NCBI RefSeq assembly: GCF_900143235.1
Contig: NZ_FRDF01000012.1
Location: forward strand, 1 to 64,000
Source of the DNA: Erythrobacter sanguineus
GTDB taxonomy: Bacteria > Pseudomonadota > Alphaproteobacteria > Sphingomonadales > Sphingomonadaceae
Length of the DNA: 64,000 bases
Direction: 5' to 3'
Part shown: one piece after another, positions 18,312-26,934 of the stretch
Numbering within the stretch: position 1 is the stretch's first letter
How the letters are laid out: each line of letters begins with the position of its first letter
Notes under the pieces: generated by a model
What the model saw: only the letters and a program-made list of their open reading frames with translations
Told to the model about the DNA's origin: nothing
Database searches by the model: none
Made by a program: the position numbers and the translations under genes

Positions 18312-18629
18312 TCAACGCGATCGGCCGATAACCTTGCCGGTGCGGGCATCGACATCGACATAGGTCACGCGGCCATCGCGAATGAACTTGAGGCGATAGG
18401 CACGCGCGGTCGAATCATAGGCCGGGCCGAGATATTCGCTACCCTGCATCTGCGGCAGAATGCGCCGCTCGATCTCGCGCAGCGAAAGCTGGGTGCCGGC
18501 CTGCGCCTCGCGCCGCGCCTCGCCCTGATCATTGCGCGGCGGTTCGCGCGCCGCTGCCGGAGCGACGAGGCCAGCCACCGCCAGCGCGGCGATCATGCCT
18601 GCAAGAAGGGAACGTAGGCGCTTCATCAT
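18312..18629 (-). CDS. Periplasmic PepSY-domain protein
   Basis: The 105-residue exported protein begins with two Met codons at 18629 and has a signal peptide (LRSLLAGMIAALAVAGLVAPAAA). A PepSY domain follows: LSLREIERRILPQMQGSEYLGPAYDSTARAYRLKFIRDGRVTYVDVDARTGKVIG. PepSY domains occur in protease propeptides and as small periplasmic proteins next to two-component systems. Here the order PepSY, response regulator, kinase suggests it modulates signalling by the kinase, which is inference. A longer start at 18680 would spoil the signal peptide. Confidence 0.88.
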   Translation of the reverse strand: MMKRLRSLLAGMIAALAVAGLVAPAAAREPPRNDQGEARREAQAGTQLSLREIERRILPQMQGSEYLGPAYDSTARAYRLKFIRDGRVTYVDVDARTGKVIGRSR

Positions 18630-18676
18630 GCCCCCATGCCTATCCAGCCAGCGTTGAACAAGGTGTGAATGGGCGA

Positions 18677-19420
18677 TCACTCGGAAACGGATGCCTCGTC
18701 ATTGAGCAGTTCGTATGTGACCGAAATGCTTACCCCGGTGGCGACCATACCCGGCTGCACCGGCGGAGCGGCAGCGACCATGTCGGCGCTTGACCGCTTC
18801 ATCGCCGCTTCGGGCATCGGCCCGCGGCTCTGGATCGCTTCGCTGATCGACAGCACCTTTGCCCCGTCATAACCGAGCATCGCGGCATAGGCCTGCGCCC
18901 GCTCGCCCGCGCGTTCGATCGCCCGCTCGCGCGCGGCGTCCTTGGCGGCATCGTCACTCTCGATGCTGAAGCTGGGGCCCGAAAGGTCGGTCGCGCCCGC
19001 CGCCACCAGCGCATCGAGCACCTTGCCGGTATCCTCGATCTTGCGCAGCTTGACGCTGACCCGGTTCGACACCTGATAGCCGCGGAAGATCTGGCGCTTG
19101 CCTTCGCGGTCGTAATCATAGCGGGCGTTCAGGTTGATCCCGGTGGTTTGGATGTCCTTTTCCGCGATGCCCAGCGCCTTGATGCGGTTGATCACCTTGA
19201 CCATCTCGGCCGAGTTCATCCGCAGCGCCTCGACCGCGGTGGGCGCTTCGGTGGTCACCCCTGCGCCGATGGTCGCCATGTCGGGGGCGACGGTGACGGA
19301 TTCGAAGATGTCGAGTTCGATCACCGGGCCTTCCGCCTCGATTTCGACATTGGCGGCGAAGCTGTGGGCGGGCAGCGCCAGCGCGCTGGCGGCGGCAAGG
19401 ACATGAGCGGGACGGATCAT
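18677..19420 (-). CDS. SIMPL (DUF541) domain periplasmic protein
   Basis: The 247-residue product has a signal peptide (HVLAAASALALPAHSFAANV) and the SIMPL/DUF541 fold signature. This comprises the VTVAPDMATIGAGVTTEAPTAVEALRMNSAEM helix, the GIAEKDIQTTGINLNARYDYD motif, RGYQVSNRVSVKLRKIED and the long Ala/Glu-rich helix DAAKDAARERAIERAGERAQAYAAMLG. SIMPL proteins, such as E. coli YggE, are linked to oxidative or envelope stress, but their activity is unclear. Its C-terminus stops 47 bases upstream of the PepSY gene, so it may be part of the same transcript. Confidence 0.9.
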   Translation of the reverse strand: MIRPAHVLAAASALALPAHSFAANVEIEAEGPVIELDIFESVTVAPDMATIGAGVTTEAPTAVEALRMNSAEMVKVINRIKALGIAEKDIQTTGINLNARYDYDREGKRQIFRGYQVSNRVSVKLRKIEDTGKVLDALVAAGATDLSGPSFSIESDDAAKDAARERAIERAGERAQAYAAMLGYDGAKVLSISEAIQSRGPMPEAAMKRSSADMVAAAPPVQPGMVATGVSISVTYELLNDEASVSE

Positions 19421-19520
19421 GGCAGGTTCCTCCAGAAAGATGCGCCTTTGGACGCGGGCAGCTTTCGCAGCACTGAACCGCCTTGTCGCCCGCGCCGCAA
19501 GCCCCTAACTGCCGCATCCC

Positions 19521-21344
19521 ATGGCACAGCCCCCCATCTTCTCGCTCGAAGGCATCGCTTTGCAACAGGGCGGGCGCTGGCTGTTCGGCGGCCCGAACCC
19601 CGCCAACGGCGCAGCGCCGATCGATCTGCACGTGATGCCGGGCGACCGGCTGGCGCTGATCGGGCGCAATGGCGCGGGCAAGACAACGCTGCTGAAGGTC
19701 ATCACCGGCAAGATCGAGGCTGATCGCGGGGCACGGCGGACAAAGCCGGGCACGCGGATCGTGTTCCTTGAACAGGACCCCGATTTTGCGCAGGCCGACA
19801 CGCTGATGGACTTTGCGCTCGGCGGTGAAGACGCGCCCGAGCGGCACGAGGTCGAGGCCATTGCCGGCCAGCTCGGCATCGACATGAACCGCGACGCCGC
19901 GACCGCCAGCGGGGGCGAACGCCGCCGCGCCGCCATTGCCCGCGCGCTGGCGCAGGATCCCGATCTGCTGCTGCTGGACGAACCGACCAACCACCTCGAT
20001 CTTGCCGCGATCGACTGGCTGGAGGACTGGCTGAGCCGCTATCGCGGCGCCTTCATCACCATCAGCCATGATCGCACCTTCCTCACCCGCCTGACCCGCG
20101 CGACCCTGTGGCTCGACCGCGGGACGATGCGGCGCAAAGAGGTCGGCTTTGGCGGGTACGAGGCGTGGGAAGAACAGGTCTATGCCGAAGAGGCCCGCGC
20201 AGCCGAGCGGATGGATGCCAAGCTCAAGCTCGAAGCCCACTGGCTTGAACGCGGGGTGACCGCGCGGCGCAAGCGCAACCAGGGGCGGCTCGAAAAGCTG
20301 TTCCAGATGCGCGCTGCGCGGGCGGCGATGATCTCGGGCGCGGGCACGGCCAAGCTGAAGCTCGCCAGCGACGATGACTTCAAGTCGAAGTCCGTGATCG
20401 TCGCCGAAGGCATTGCCAAAACCTATGGGGAGCGCCCCGTCATCAAGCCGTTTTCGCTGCGCATCCAGAACGGCGACCGGATCGGCATCGTCGGATCGAA
20501 CGGCGCGGGCAAGACCACGTTGCTGAAGCTGCTGACGCGCGAGATCGAACCCGATACCGGCACCGTCACCCATGCCCGCACGCTGTCGGGCGTGATGATC
20601 GACCAGCAGCGCAAGCTGCTGGAACCCGGCGCGACGGTGCGGCAGATCCTCGCCGAGGGCGGCGACTGGATCGACGTGCGGGGCGTGCGCAAGCATGTGC
20701 AGGCCTACCTCAAGGACTTCCTGTTCGATCCGGGCCTTGTCGATACCAAGGTCGGCATCCTTTCTGGCGGAGAGCGTTCCCGCCTGTTGCTGGCCCGTGA
20801 ATTCGCCCGCACCGCCAACCTGCTGGTGCTGGATGAACCGACCAATGATCTCGACCTCGAAACGCTCGACCTGTTGCAGGAGGTGATCGCCGATTTCGAT
20901 GGCACCGTGCTGATCGTCAGCCATGACCGCGACTTTCTTGATCGCACCGTCACTCTCACCCTCGGCCTCGACGGGTCGGGCAAGGTCGATATCGTCGCGG
21001 GCGGCTATGCCGACTGGGAGGCCAAGCGCCGCCAGCCCATCGCATCGCGCCCCGCCGCCACCCCGCGCAAGGACGACACCCCCGCCCCGTCCGCAACCAT
21101 GCCCGCCAAGGCCGCGCCCAAGCTCACCTACAAGGACCAGCGCGACTACGAGATCCTGCCCGCCCGGATCGAGGAGCTGGAAACGGCGATTGCCAAGGGC
21201 GAGGCGATCCTTGCCGATCCCGAACTCTACACCCGCGATCCCCAGCGGTTTGCCACCATCTCCGCCGGGATCGCCACCGCCCGCACCGAGAAGGACGCGG
21301 CCGAGGAACGCTGGCTGATGCTGGCCGAACGGGTCGAAGGTTGA
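19521..21344 (+). CDS. ABC-F family ATPase, Uup-like
   Basis: The 607-residue soluble protein has two ABC cassettes and no membrane domain. The first Walker A is GRNGAGKTT (48-56), with signature SGGER (130-134) and Walker B LLLLDEPTNHLD (149-160). The second Walker A is GSNGAGKTT (326-334), followed by LSGGERSRLLLAREF and LLVLDEPTNDLDLETLDLL. An interdomain linker (about 215-280) and a C-terminal coiled-coil domain (about 545-607, YEILPARIEELETAIAKGEA) match Uup. ABC-F proteins act on the ribosome. Uup is implicated in ribosome function and transposon excision, but its exact role here is unknown. It is divergent from the SIMPL gene. Confidence 0.93.
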   Translation: MAQPPIFSLEGIALQQGGRWLFGGPNPANGAAPIDLHVMPGDRLALIGRNGAGKTTLLKVITGKIEADRGARRTKPGTRIVFLEQDPDFAQADTLMDFALGGEDAPERHEVEAIAGQLGIDMNRDAATASGGERRRAAIARALAQDPDLLLLDEPTNHLDLAAIDWLEDWLSRYRGAFITISHDRTFLTRLTRATLWLDRGTMRRKEVGFGGYEAWEEQVYAEEARAAERMDAKLKLEAHWLERGVTARRKRNQGRLEKLFQMRAARAAMISGAGTAKLKLASDDDFKSKSVIVAEGIAKTYGERPVIKPFSLRIQNGDRIGIVGSNGAGKTTLLKLLTREIEPDTGTVTHARTLSGVMIDQQRKLLEPGATVRQILAEGGDWIDVRGVRKHVQAYLKDFLFDPGLVDTKVGILSGGERSRLLLAREFARTANLLVLDEPTNDLDLETLDLLQEVIADFDGTVLIVSHDRDFLDRTVTLTLGLDGSGKVDIVAGGYADWEAKRRQPIASRPAATPRKDDTPAPSATMPAKAAPKLTYKDQRDYEILPARIEELETAIAKGEAILADPELYTRDPQRFATISAGIATARTEKDAAEERWLMLAERVEG

Positions 21345-21359
21345 ACCGCGCGGGCCGCC

Positions 21360-21401
21360 GTGTTGGAGACACATGAGACACTGTCCAGAGACTGAAAACC
21401 C
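21360..21401 (+). repeat. 42-nt dispersed repeat, copy 1
   Basis: The first 29 bases (21360-21388) are identical to 49838-49866 and the next 13 differ at 3 positions. The motif contains two GAGACAC direct repeats 2 bases apart and a short GACACTGTC palindrome. It lies between the ends of the ABC-F and DUF6456 genes, which converge here. Confidence 0.85.
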
Positions 21402-21425
21402 CCCGCACCCGCACCCACCCGTGGC

Positions 21426-21941
21426 TCACCTGATCCGGTAGAATTCCGCCACCCGTTCCAGCGCGATCCTCAGCACCAGCTTGCCGCTGCGCGCGGGCCA
21501 GCCAAGGCCTTTCTCGGCCTCGGGCAAGGCCTCGCCTGCGCACACCACGCGCCACAATATGTCCTCCAGCCCCTTCCCCGCCGCCTTGATCGCGCCATCG
21601 AACCTCTGGCGCGCGGCGATCTGACGCTCGCCAGGGGCAAGCCCGCGTTCCCCGGTGGTCTTCACCCGCACCGGATCCCACCGCATGGTGACGCTGGCGG
21701 AAAGCTGCGCACGTTCGTAATCGCCGCGCAAGGCCTCGCCCGCGTCGAACAAGCGATCATCCAGATGGCCGCGCGCGTGCAGCCATGCGAGCGGGGATTC
21801 GGCCAGATTGACCGTCACCGTGCGGGTAGGCCTGCCGCCCTTCCCCGCGCCCTGCCCCGTGTTCAGCCCCGTGTTCAACCCCGCCTTAACCCTGCGCGGG
21901 CCTTCGGAGCTGAGTTCGCGTTCGACCAGTTGACGCTTCAT
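21426..21941 (-). CDS. DUF6456-like protein
   Basis: The 171-residue basic protein contains a central block typical of the alphaproteobacterial DUF6456 family: NLAESPLAWLHARG, then LFDAGEALRGDYERAQLSASVTMRWDPV (about 50-95). It continues with an Arg-rich helix and an LEDILWRVVCAGEALPEAEKGLGWPARSGKLVLRIALERVAEFY segment that resembles a DNA-binding helix pair. The N-terminus has a short duplicated stretch (LNTGLNTGQG). A GGGAGGAACC ribosome site precedes the ATG at 21941. It is transcribed away from the XRE regulator gene. The function of this domain is not known. Confidence 0.8.
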   Translation of the reverse strand: MKRQLVERELSSEGPRRVKAGLNTGLNTGQGAGKGGRPTRTVTVNLAESPLAWLHARGHLDDRLFDAGEALRGDYERAQLSASVTMRWDPVRVKTTGERGLAPGERQIAARQRFDGAIKAAGKGLEDILWRVVCAGEALPEAEKGLGWPARSGKLVLRIALERVAEFYRIR

Positions 21942-22012
21942 GCCGGTTCCTCCCTTTTTGCAAGGAAAGCGACTTGCCAAAGCGGCGCATCTGTAGGAAA
22001 GAAAAATCCATA

Positions 22013-22024
22013 TTGGTTAATCAA
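22013..22024. promoter_or_regulatory. Possible operator between DUF6456 and XRE genes
   Basis: TTGGTTAATCAA is a near-palindrome (one symmetric mismatch pair) in the short divergent intergenic region, 14 bases before the XRE start codon. An XRE/S24 repressor would be expected to bind such a site near its own promoter. It is a weak candidate without comparative support. Confidence 0.25.
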
Positions 22025-22038
22025 AAGGGGATCATCCG

Positions 22039-22617
22039 ATGCTCAACCGCATCCGCGACATCCGCAAGGCCAGGGGGCTGACGCTGGCCGATCTCGCCGC
22101 CGCCTGCGATCCGCCGACCACCGCGCAGACCATCGGACGGCTCGAAACCGGGATGCGCCAGCTTTCGCTGACGTGGATGAACCGCATCGCCGCCGCGCTG
22201 GAGGTTGACCCCGCCAGCCTGATGCGCGCCGACACGGGAAACAGCGCGCAGATCGTCGCCGAACTGGCCGCCACCGGCGCGCAGGCCCTCACCACCCCGC
22301 GCGAGGCGGTGCTGCCGAATGATCTGGCCGCCGCCGAAGGCCCCGCCGCGCTGGTGCTGGCCGTGAACGAAAGCGTGGGCGAATACCGCCCGGGCGATCT
22401 TGTCTGGTTGCGCCAGCTCAATCCGGCGGTGATCCAGAGCGCGATCAACCGCGATTGCCTGGTCCCCCGCCCCGGCGGGCGCTTTGCCTTCGGGCGGCTC
22501 ATCGATCACCGGGACACGCTGGTCGGGTTGCTGCCGCCGGGGGCCGGGCAGAAACAGGTGGTGGTCGATAACCCGGCATGGATCGCGGTGGCGATGATGC
22601 TGGTCAGGCCGCTGTGA
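22039..22617 (+). CDS. XRE-family regulator with S24-like C-terminal domain
   Basis: The 192-residue protein has an N-terminal Cro/CI helix-turn-helix (MLNRIRDIRKARGLTLADLAAACDPPTTAQTIGRLETG, about 1-38). Its C-terminal half resembles the LexA/CI-type S24 fold (VGEYRPGDLVWLRQLNPAVIQSAINRDCLVPRPGGRFAFGRLI, about 115-157). The catalytic Ser/Lys dyad of self-cleaving members is not evident, so it is probably a non-cleaving transcription regulator. GTGA at its 3' end could start the next gene, so the glycosyltransferase may be coupled to it. Confidence 0.85.
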   Translation: MLNRIRDIRKARGLTLADLAAACDPPTTAQTIGRLETGMRQLSLTWMNRIAAALEVDPASLMRADTGNSAQIVAELAATGAQALTTPREAVLPNDLAAAEGPAALVLAVNESVGEYRPGDLVWLRQLNPAVIQSAINRDCLVPRPGGRFAFGRLIDHRDTLVGLLPPGAGQKQVVVDNPAWIAVAMMLVRPL

Positions 22618-22643
22618 CGCGCGCCGCGACAGGACATCGCACG

Positions 22644-23828
22644 GTGAAGCACGTTCTGGCCCTTTCGACGCTCTATCCCAACCCGGTCAATCCGCGCTTC
22701 GGGACATTTGTCGCGCGTTCGCTGGAGGCACTGGCGAAACGCGGGGACTGGCGGGTGACGGTGGTGAACCCGATCGGCCTGCCGCCGCTGGCGCTGGGGC
22801 GCTATCGCCCGCTGGCAGATCTGCCCGCAAGCAATGCCGAAGGCGGGATCACCATCCACCGCCCGCGCTTTACCCTGATCCCGCGCATCGGCGCGCGCCG
22901 CAATGCCGCCGCGATTGCGCGGGCATGTCTGCCATTGGTCCGCCGCATCCATGCCGAGGCGCCGATCGACGTGCTCGATGCGCAGTTCTTCTTCCCCGAT
23001 GGCCCCGCCGCTGCCCGGATTTCCCGCGAGATGGGCCTGCCGCTGTCGATCAAGTCACGCGGGAGCGATATCAGCTTCTGGGGGACACAGGATTTCGCCA
23101 GGTCGCAGATGCTTGACGCCGCCAGCGCCGCCACCGGACTGCTCGCGGTCAGCCGTGACCTTGCGGGGCAGATGGCGGGGATGGGCATGGATGCGCAGCG
23201 GATCACCGTGCATTACACCGGGCTTGACCGTGACCGCTTCCGCCCGCTCGAACACACGCAATTGCGCGCGCAGCTATCGCGCGAGTTGGGCTTTGCCCTG
23301 CCCGATAATGCGCCGATGCTGGCCTGCGTCGGCGCGCTGATCGAGCGCAAGGGTCAGGGGATCGCGATTGCGGCGCTGAAACACATTCCCGGCGCCCGGC
23401 TGGTGCTGATCGGCAAGGGCGAGGACGAGGCCCGGCTGCGCGCGCTGGCGGCAAGCGAAGGCGTGGCTGACAGGGTGCATTTTGCAGGCTCGCTCGATCA
23501 CGACATGATGCCGCTGATCCTGTCGGCCGCCGATGTGATGGTGCTGCCGACGGTGAACGAGGGGCTGGCCAATGCCTGGGTCGAGGCGCTGGCCTGCGGC
23601 ACGCCGGTGGTGACCTGCGATGTCGGCGGCGCGCGCGAGCTGATCGTGAATGACACCGCCGGGCGGCTGGTCGAACGCACGGCAACGGCGGTGGCGGCAG
23701 GGGTCAACGCGGTGCTGAACGCCCCGCCCGAGCGCGAGGCGGTCGCCGCGCTGACGGAAGGCTTCAGCTGGGAAGCCAATGCCGCCACGCTGGCGGCGCA
23801 TTATGAGAAGCTGGCGGGCGCGGCCTAG
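22644..23828 (+). CDS. Glycosyltransferase family 4-like protein
   Basis: With the GTG at 22644 (AGGA 9 bases upstream) the protein has 394 residues; a GTG at 22614 overlapping the previous stop adds 10. It is a GT-B glycosyltransferase of group 1/GT4 type. The N-terminal domain opens VKHVLALSTLYPNPVNPRFGTFV. The C-terminal domain carries VGALIERKGQGIAIAALK and the EX7E-type motif VNEGLANAWVEALACGTPVV (about 315-334). It probably adds a sugar to a cell-surface polysaccharide. The donor and acceptor are unknown, and there is no larger glycan cluster nearby. Confidence 0.88.
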   Translation: MKHVLALSTLYPNPVNPRFGTFVARSLEALAKRGDWRVTVVNPIGLPPLALGRYRPLADLPASNAEGGITIHRPRFTLIPRIGARRNAAAIARACLPLVRRIHAEAPIDVLDAQFFFPDGPAAARISREMGLPLSIKSRGSDISFWGTQDFARSQMLDAASAATGLLAVSRDLAGQMAGMGMDAQRITVHYTGLDRDRFRPLEHTQLRAQLSRELGFALPDNAPMLACVGALIERKGQGIAIAALKHIPGARLVLIGKGEDEARLRALAASEGVADRVHFAGSLDHDMMPLILSAADVMVLPTVNEGLANAWVEALACGTPVVTCDVGGARELIVNDTAGRLVERTATAVAAGVNAVLNAPPEREAVAALTEGFSWEANAATLAAHYEKLAGAA

Positions 23829-23840
23829 GGCAGCGCGCGC

Positions 23841-24818
23841 CTACACTTCGCCGCGGGCGATCTTTTCCTGCCGGTCCATCGCGCTTTCCTGCGGCACGAA
23901 GCTGTTCGAGGTGACCCCCATCCAGATCAGCAGCGGCCCGGCCATATAGATCGACGAATAGGTGCCGATGAACAGCCCAGCGGTGATCGCCGCGACCATG
24001 CCGAACAGGCTCGGCGGGCCGAAGACCAACAGCGGCACCAGCGCCACGAACAGCGTCAGCGACGTCATCACCGTGCGCGCCAGCGTTTCGTTGACCGACA
24101 GATCGAGCAATTCGGGCAGCGGCATCTTGCGGAATTTCTTCAGGTTTTCGCGGATACGATCATAGACGACGATGGTGTCGTTCAGCGAATAGCCGATGAT
24201 CGCGAGAATCGCGGCGACGATCTGCAACCCGAATTCCAGCTGCGTCAGCGCAAACAGCCCGAGCGTGACCGAGACATCGTGGAACAGCGCAAACAGCGCG
24301 CCGACGCCGAACTGCCATTCGAACCGCACCCAGATGTAGATCGCCACCGCCAGCATCGCCGCCAGCAGCGCCAGCACCGCCTGATTGCGGAATTCGCCCG
24401 CGACCTTGCCCGATACGGTGTCGTTGCCATCGGTGCGCGCGCCGGGATATTCCTTGCCGATCGCAGCGATAACCTCGTTGCCGATCTCGGTCGCTGCGCC
24501 CGGCGTTTCCTCTGCCCCTTCGGGCAGCGGCACGCGGATGGAGACCTGGTTGGGGGCGCCGAATTCCTGCACCACCGGCTCGCCATAGCCAAGCCCGCCG
24601 ACCAGTTCGCGCAAAGACGGGATCGGGGCGGTCTCACGCTCCTCGAAGGTCAGGCGCACTTCCTGCCCGCCGGCAAAATCGACCCCGAAATTGAGGCCCT
24701 GCGTCAGCACCGCCGCCCAGCTTCCCACGATCAGCACGATGCTGAGCACGAAGAACGGCACGCGCAGTTTCAGGAACTTGATATTGGTATCGTCAGGGAC
24801 GAGCTTGAGGAGTTTCAT
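23841..24818 (-). CDS. secF: Protein translocase subunit SecF
   Basis: This 325-residue inner-membrane protein is a partner of SecD in the Sec translocon, using the proton gradient to help pull proteins across. It has a TM1 near residue 18-36, the periplasmic segment starting NFGVDFAGGQEVRLTF, and the five-helix C-terminal bundle with the conserved LAIIGYSLNDTIVVYDRIREN motif and NETLARTVMTSLT. It follows secD by 12 bases, in the usual yajC-secD-secF order. Confidence 0.97.
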   Translation of the reverse strand: MKLLKLVPDDTNIKFLKLRVPFFVLSIVLIVGSWAAVLTQGLNFGVDFAGGQEVRLTFEERETAPIPSLRELVGGLGYGEPVVQEFGAPNQVSIRVPLPEGAEETPGAATEIGNEVIAAIGKEYPGARTDGNDTVSGKVAGEFRNQAVLALLAAMLAVAIYIWVRFEWQFGVGALFALFHDVSVTLGLFALTQLEFGLQIVAAILAIIGYSLNDTIVVYDRIRENLKKFRKMPLPELLDLSVNETLARTVMTSLTLFVALVPLLVFGPPSLFGMVAAITAGLFIGTYSSIYMAGPLLIWMGVTSNSFVPQESAMDRQEKIARGEV

Positions 24819-24830
24819 GCGATCGCCCTT

Positions 24831-26429
24831 TCAGATTCTGATGTCATTGGGACGCGCCTTGCGCAGCCATCCGGAAACCCACATGCGGGTCATGGTCACC
24901 CCGGTGAAGACCGAGGTGAACAGCCCGACCACCAGCACCACGGCAAACCCCTTGACCGGGCCAGAGCCGAAAGCGAACAGCGTTACCCCGGCGATGAAAT
25001 TGGTGATGTTGGCATCATAGATCGCGCGGCTGGCTTCCTTGTATCCGGTCTCCACCGCGGCAATCACCTTGCGCCCGCGCTTGCGTTCTTCGCGGATGCG
25101 TTCGTTGATGAGGACGTTGGCGTCCACCGCCGCGCCGATGGTGATAACAAAGCCCGCAATCCCCGGCAGGGTGAGCGTGGCATTAAGCCCGGCCATGATG
25201 CCCAGCAGCATCAACACGTTGAACACCAGCGCGATGGTGGAATAGATGCCGAAGCGGCCATAGCTCGCTACCATCAGAGCGACCACGGCCAAGCTGCCGA
25301 TCATCATCGCCAGCAGCCCGCGCCGGATCGAATCCGCACCAAGGTCCGGCCCGACGGTGCGTTCCTCGACGATCGCGAGATCGACCGGCAGCGCGCCAGA
25401 ACGCAGCGAGATGGCGAGGTTGTTGGCGCTTTCAGGGGTGAAGCTCCCCGAAATCTGCGCCCGACCGCCCAGGATCGGCTCGTTGATATTGGGCGCGGAC
25501 AGCACCTGCCCGTCAAGGATGATGGCAAACGGCTTGCCCACATTCTCGCGCGTCAGCTTGGCGAACTTGGCCCCGCCCTGCGCATCGAAGGTGATGTTGA
25601 CGACGTTCTGGTTGTTGGTCGGATCGACCCCGGCCTGCGCGCCTGTCAGATTGCCGCCGCCAATCCCGCCCAGTCGGCGCACCGCTTCGAACTGGCCTTC
25701 CTGCGGGGCGCCCGGGGCATAGGGGAAGATCTGGCTGCCCGGAGGTGCGACGCCGGCCTGCACGTTTTCGGGGAGCGCGTTGAGATCGACCAGCTTGAAT
25801 TCGAGCTGCGCGGTCTGGCCAAGCAGGCTTTTCAGCGCCTCGGGATCGTCAAGCCCCGGCACCTGCACCACGATCCGGGTGTCGCCTTGCCGGATGATGG
25901 TCGGTTCGCGCGTGCCGAGTTCATCGATGCGGCGGCGCACCACTTCGGTCGCGCTTTCCATCGCATCATTCAGCGCCGTGTCGATCCCCGACGATGTCGG
26001 CGTGAGCACGATACGCTGGCCATCGACCACCGAAAGATCCCATTCGCGGGTCAGGTTCGCACCCTGCATCGTGGGTTCTAGCAGGCCGCGCGCACGATCA
26101 ATGTCGGCCGCGCTGTCGAGCATGAAGCTCATCCGCCCATCGCCGGTGGAAACATCGCCGATGCGGATGCGCGGGGTGGCGTTGCGCATCAGCTGGCGAA
26201 CATTTTCTTCCATGTTCTCAAGCCGCTGGGCGCGGATATCCTCGGCCTTGGCCTCCAGCAGCAGGTGCGACCCGCCGGCAAGGTCAAGCCCGAGATTGAC
26301 CTGCGGATTGGGCAGGCCCGAGGGCCAGTCCAGCCCCGAAACATTGAACAGCGAAGGCAGCGCCAGCACCGCAGCGGCGAGCGTTACGCCCCATAGCCAG
26401 AGCTTTTTCCAGAGCGGGAATTCGAGCAT
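24831..26429 (-). CDS. secD: Protein translocase subunit SecD
   Basis: The 532-residue protein has an N-terminal membrane helix (LWLWGVTLAAAVLALPSLF) and the P1 periplasmic domain beginning LGLDLAGGSHLLLE. The RND-like C-terminal bundle includes GFVITIGAAVDANVLINERIREE, GYKEASRAIYDANITNFIAGV and the closing VVLVVGLFTSVFTGVTMTRMWV. A Gly-rich insertion lies in the periplasmic domain (about 275-300, LGGIGGGNLTGAQAG). It drives late steps of Sec export together with SecF and YajC. Confidence 0.97.
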   Translation of the reverse strand: MLEFPLWKKLWLWGVTLAAAVLALPSLFNVSGLDWPSGLPNPQVNLGLDLAGGSHLLLEAKAEDIRAQRLENMEENVRQLMRNATPRIRIGDVSTGDGRMSFMLDSAADIDRARGLLEPTMQGANLTREWDLSVVDGQRIVLTPTSSGIDTALNDAMESATEVVRRRIDELGTREPTIIRQGDTRIVVQVPGLDDPEALKSLLGQTAQLEFKLVDLNALPENVQAGVAPPGSQIFPYAPGAPQEGQFEAVRRLGGIGGGNLTGAQAGVDPTNNQNVVNITFDAQGGAKFAKLTRENVGKPFAIILDGQVLSAPNINEPILGGRAQISGSFTPESANNLAISLRSGALPVDLAIVEERTVGPDLGADSIRRGLLAMMIGSLAVVALMVASYGRFGIYSTIALVFNVLMLLGIMAGLNATLTLPGIAGFVITIGAAVDANVLINERIREERKRGRKVIAAVETGYKEASRAIYDANITNFIAGVTLFAFGSGPVKGFAVVLVVGLFTSVFTGVTMTRMWVSGWLRKARPNDIRI

Positions 26430-26484
26430 TGCCTCAGGGTCTCACGCGAAAATGTCAGCCAGGTGGCGGCAATCCGCCACGCGA

Positions 26485-26814
26485 TCAGTCGTTGGCCGGG
26501 GTGCCGCCGGGGGGGATGATGTCGCCGATGGTCGCCTTGACCGCCTTGACCCGGACATTGGTGCCCAGTTCCAGTTCGACAAAAGTATCGTCAACCTTGA
26601 CCACCTTGCCCACGAGGCCCCCGGCGGTGACGACCTGATCGCCCTTCTTCATCCCGGCGACCTTTTGCTGGTGCTCCTTCTGCCGCTTCATCTGCGGGCG
26701 GATGATCAGGAACCAGAAAATCGCGATCATGCCGATGATCGGCAGGAAGTTGATCCACGCAGGCGGCGCTGCGGCAGCGCCCGCACCGGCGGCGGCAAGA
26801 AGGTTGAATGTCAT
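26485..26814 (-). CDS. yajC: Preprotein translocase subunit YajC
   Basis: The 109-residue single-pass membrane protein has a hydrophobic segment FLPIIGMIAIFWFLIIRPQMKRQKEHQ (about 23-49), the YajC hallmark IIRPQ.KR.KEH, followed by the small SH3-like domain KGDQVVTAGGLVGKVVKVDDTFVELEL. It lies 55 bases before secD on the same strand. The ATG at 26814 was chosen because the upstream extension has no similarity to the family. Confidence 0.95.
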   Translation of the reverse strand: MTFNLLAAAGAGAAAAPPAWINFLPIIGMIAIFWFLIIRPQMKRQKEHQQKVAGMKKGDQVVTAGGLVGKVVKVDDTFVELELGTNVRVKAVKATIGDIIPPGGTPAND

Positions 26815-26934
26815 GCGATAAAGCCCGTCAGGATCTACGTGGATGATATGCGGGGCAGACGCCCCGTCGGTCAAGTGGGCGCGCCTAGCAGCAATGCAAG
26901 CGCCCCGCAATGATCGGCGGTCGCGCTGGCGCGC

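Noticed and set aside
19116..21374. 752-residue open frame on the minus strand antisense to the ABC-F gene
   Set aside because: It is the complementary-frame shadow of a GC-rich real gene, with no domain and with repeated low-complexity segments.
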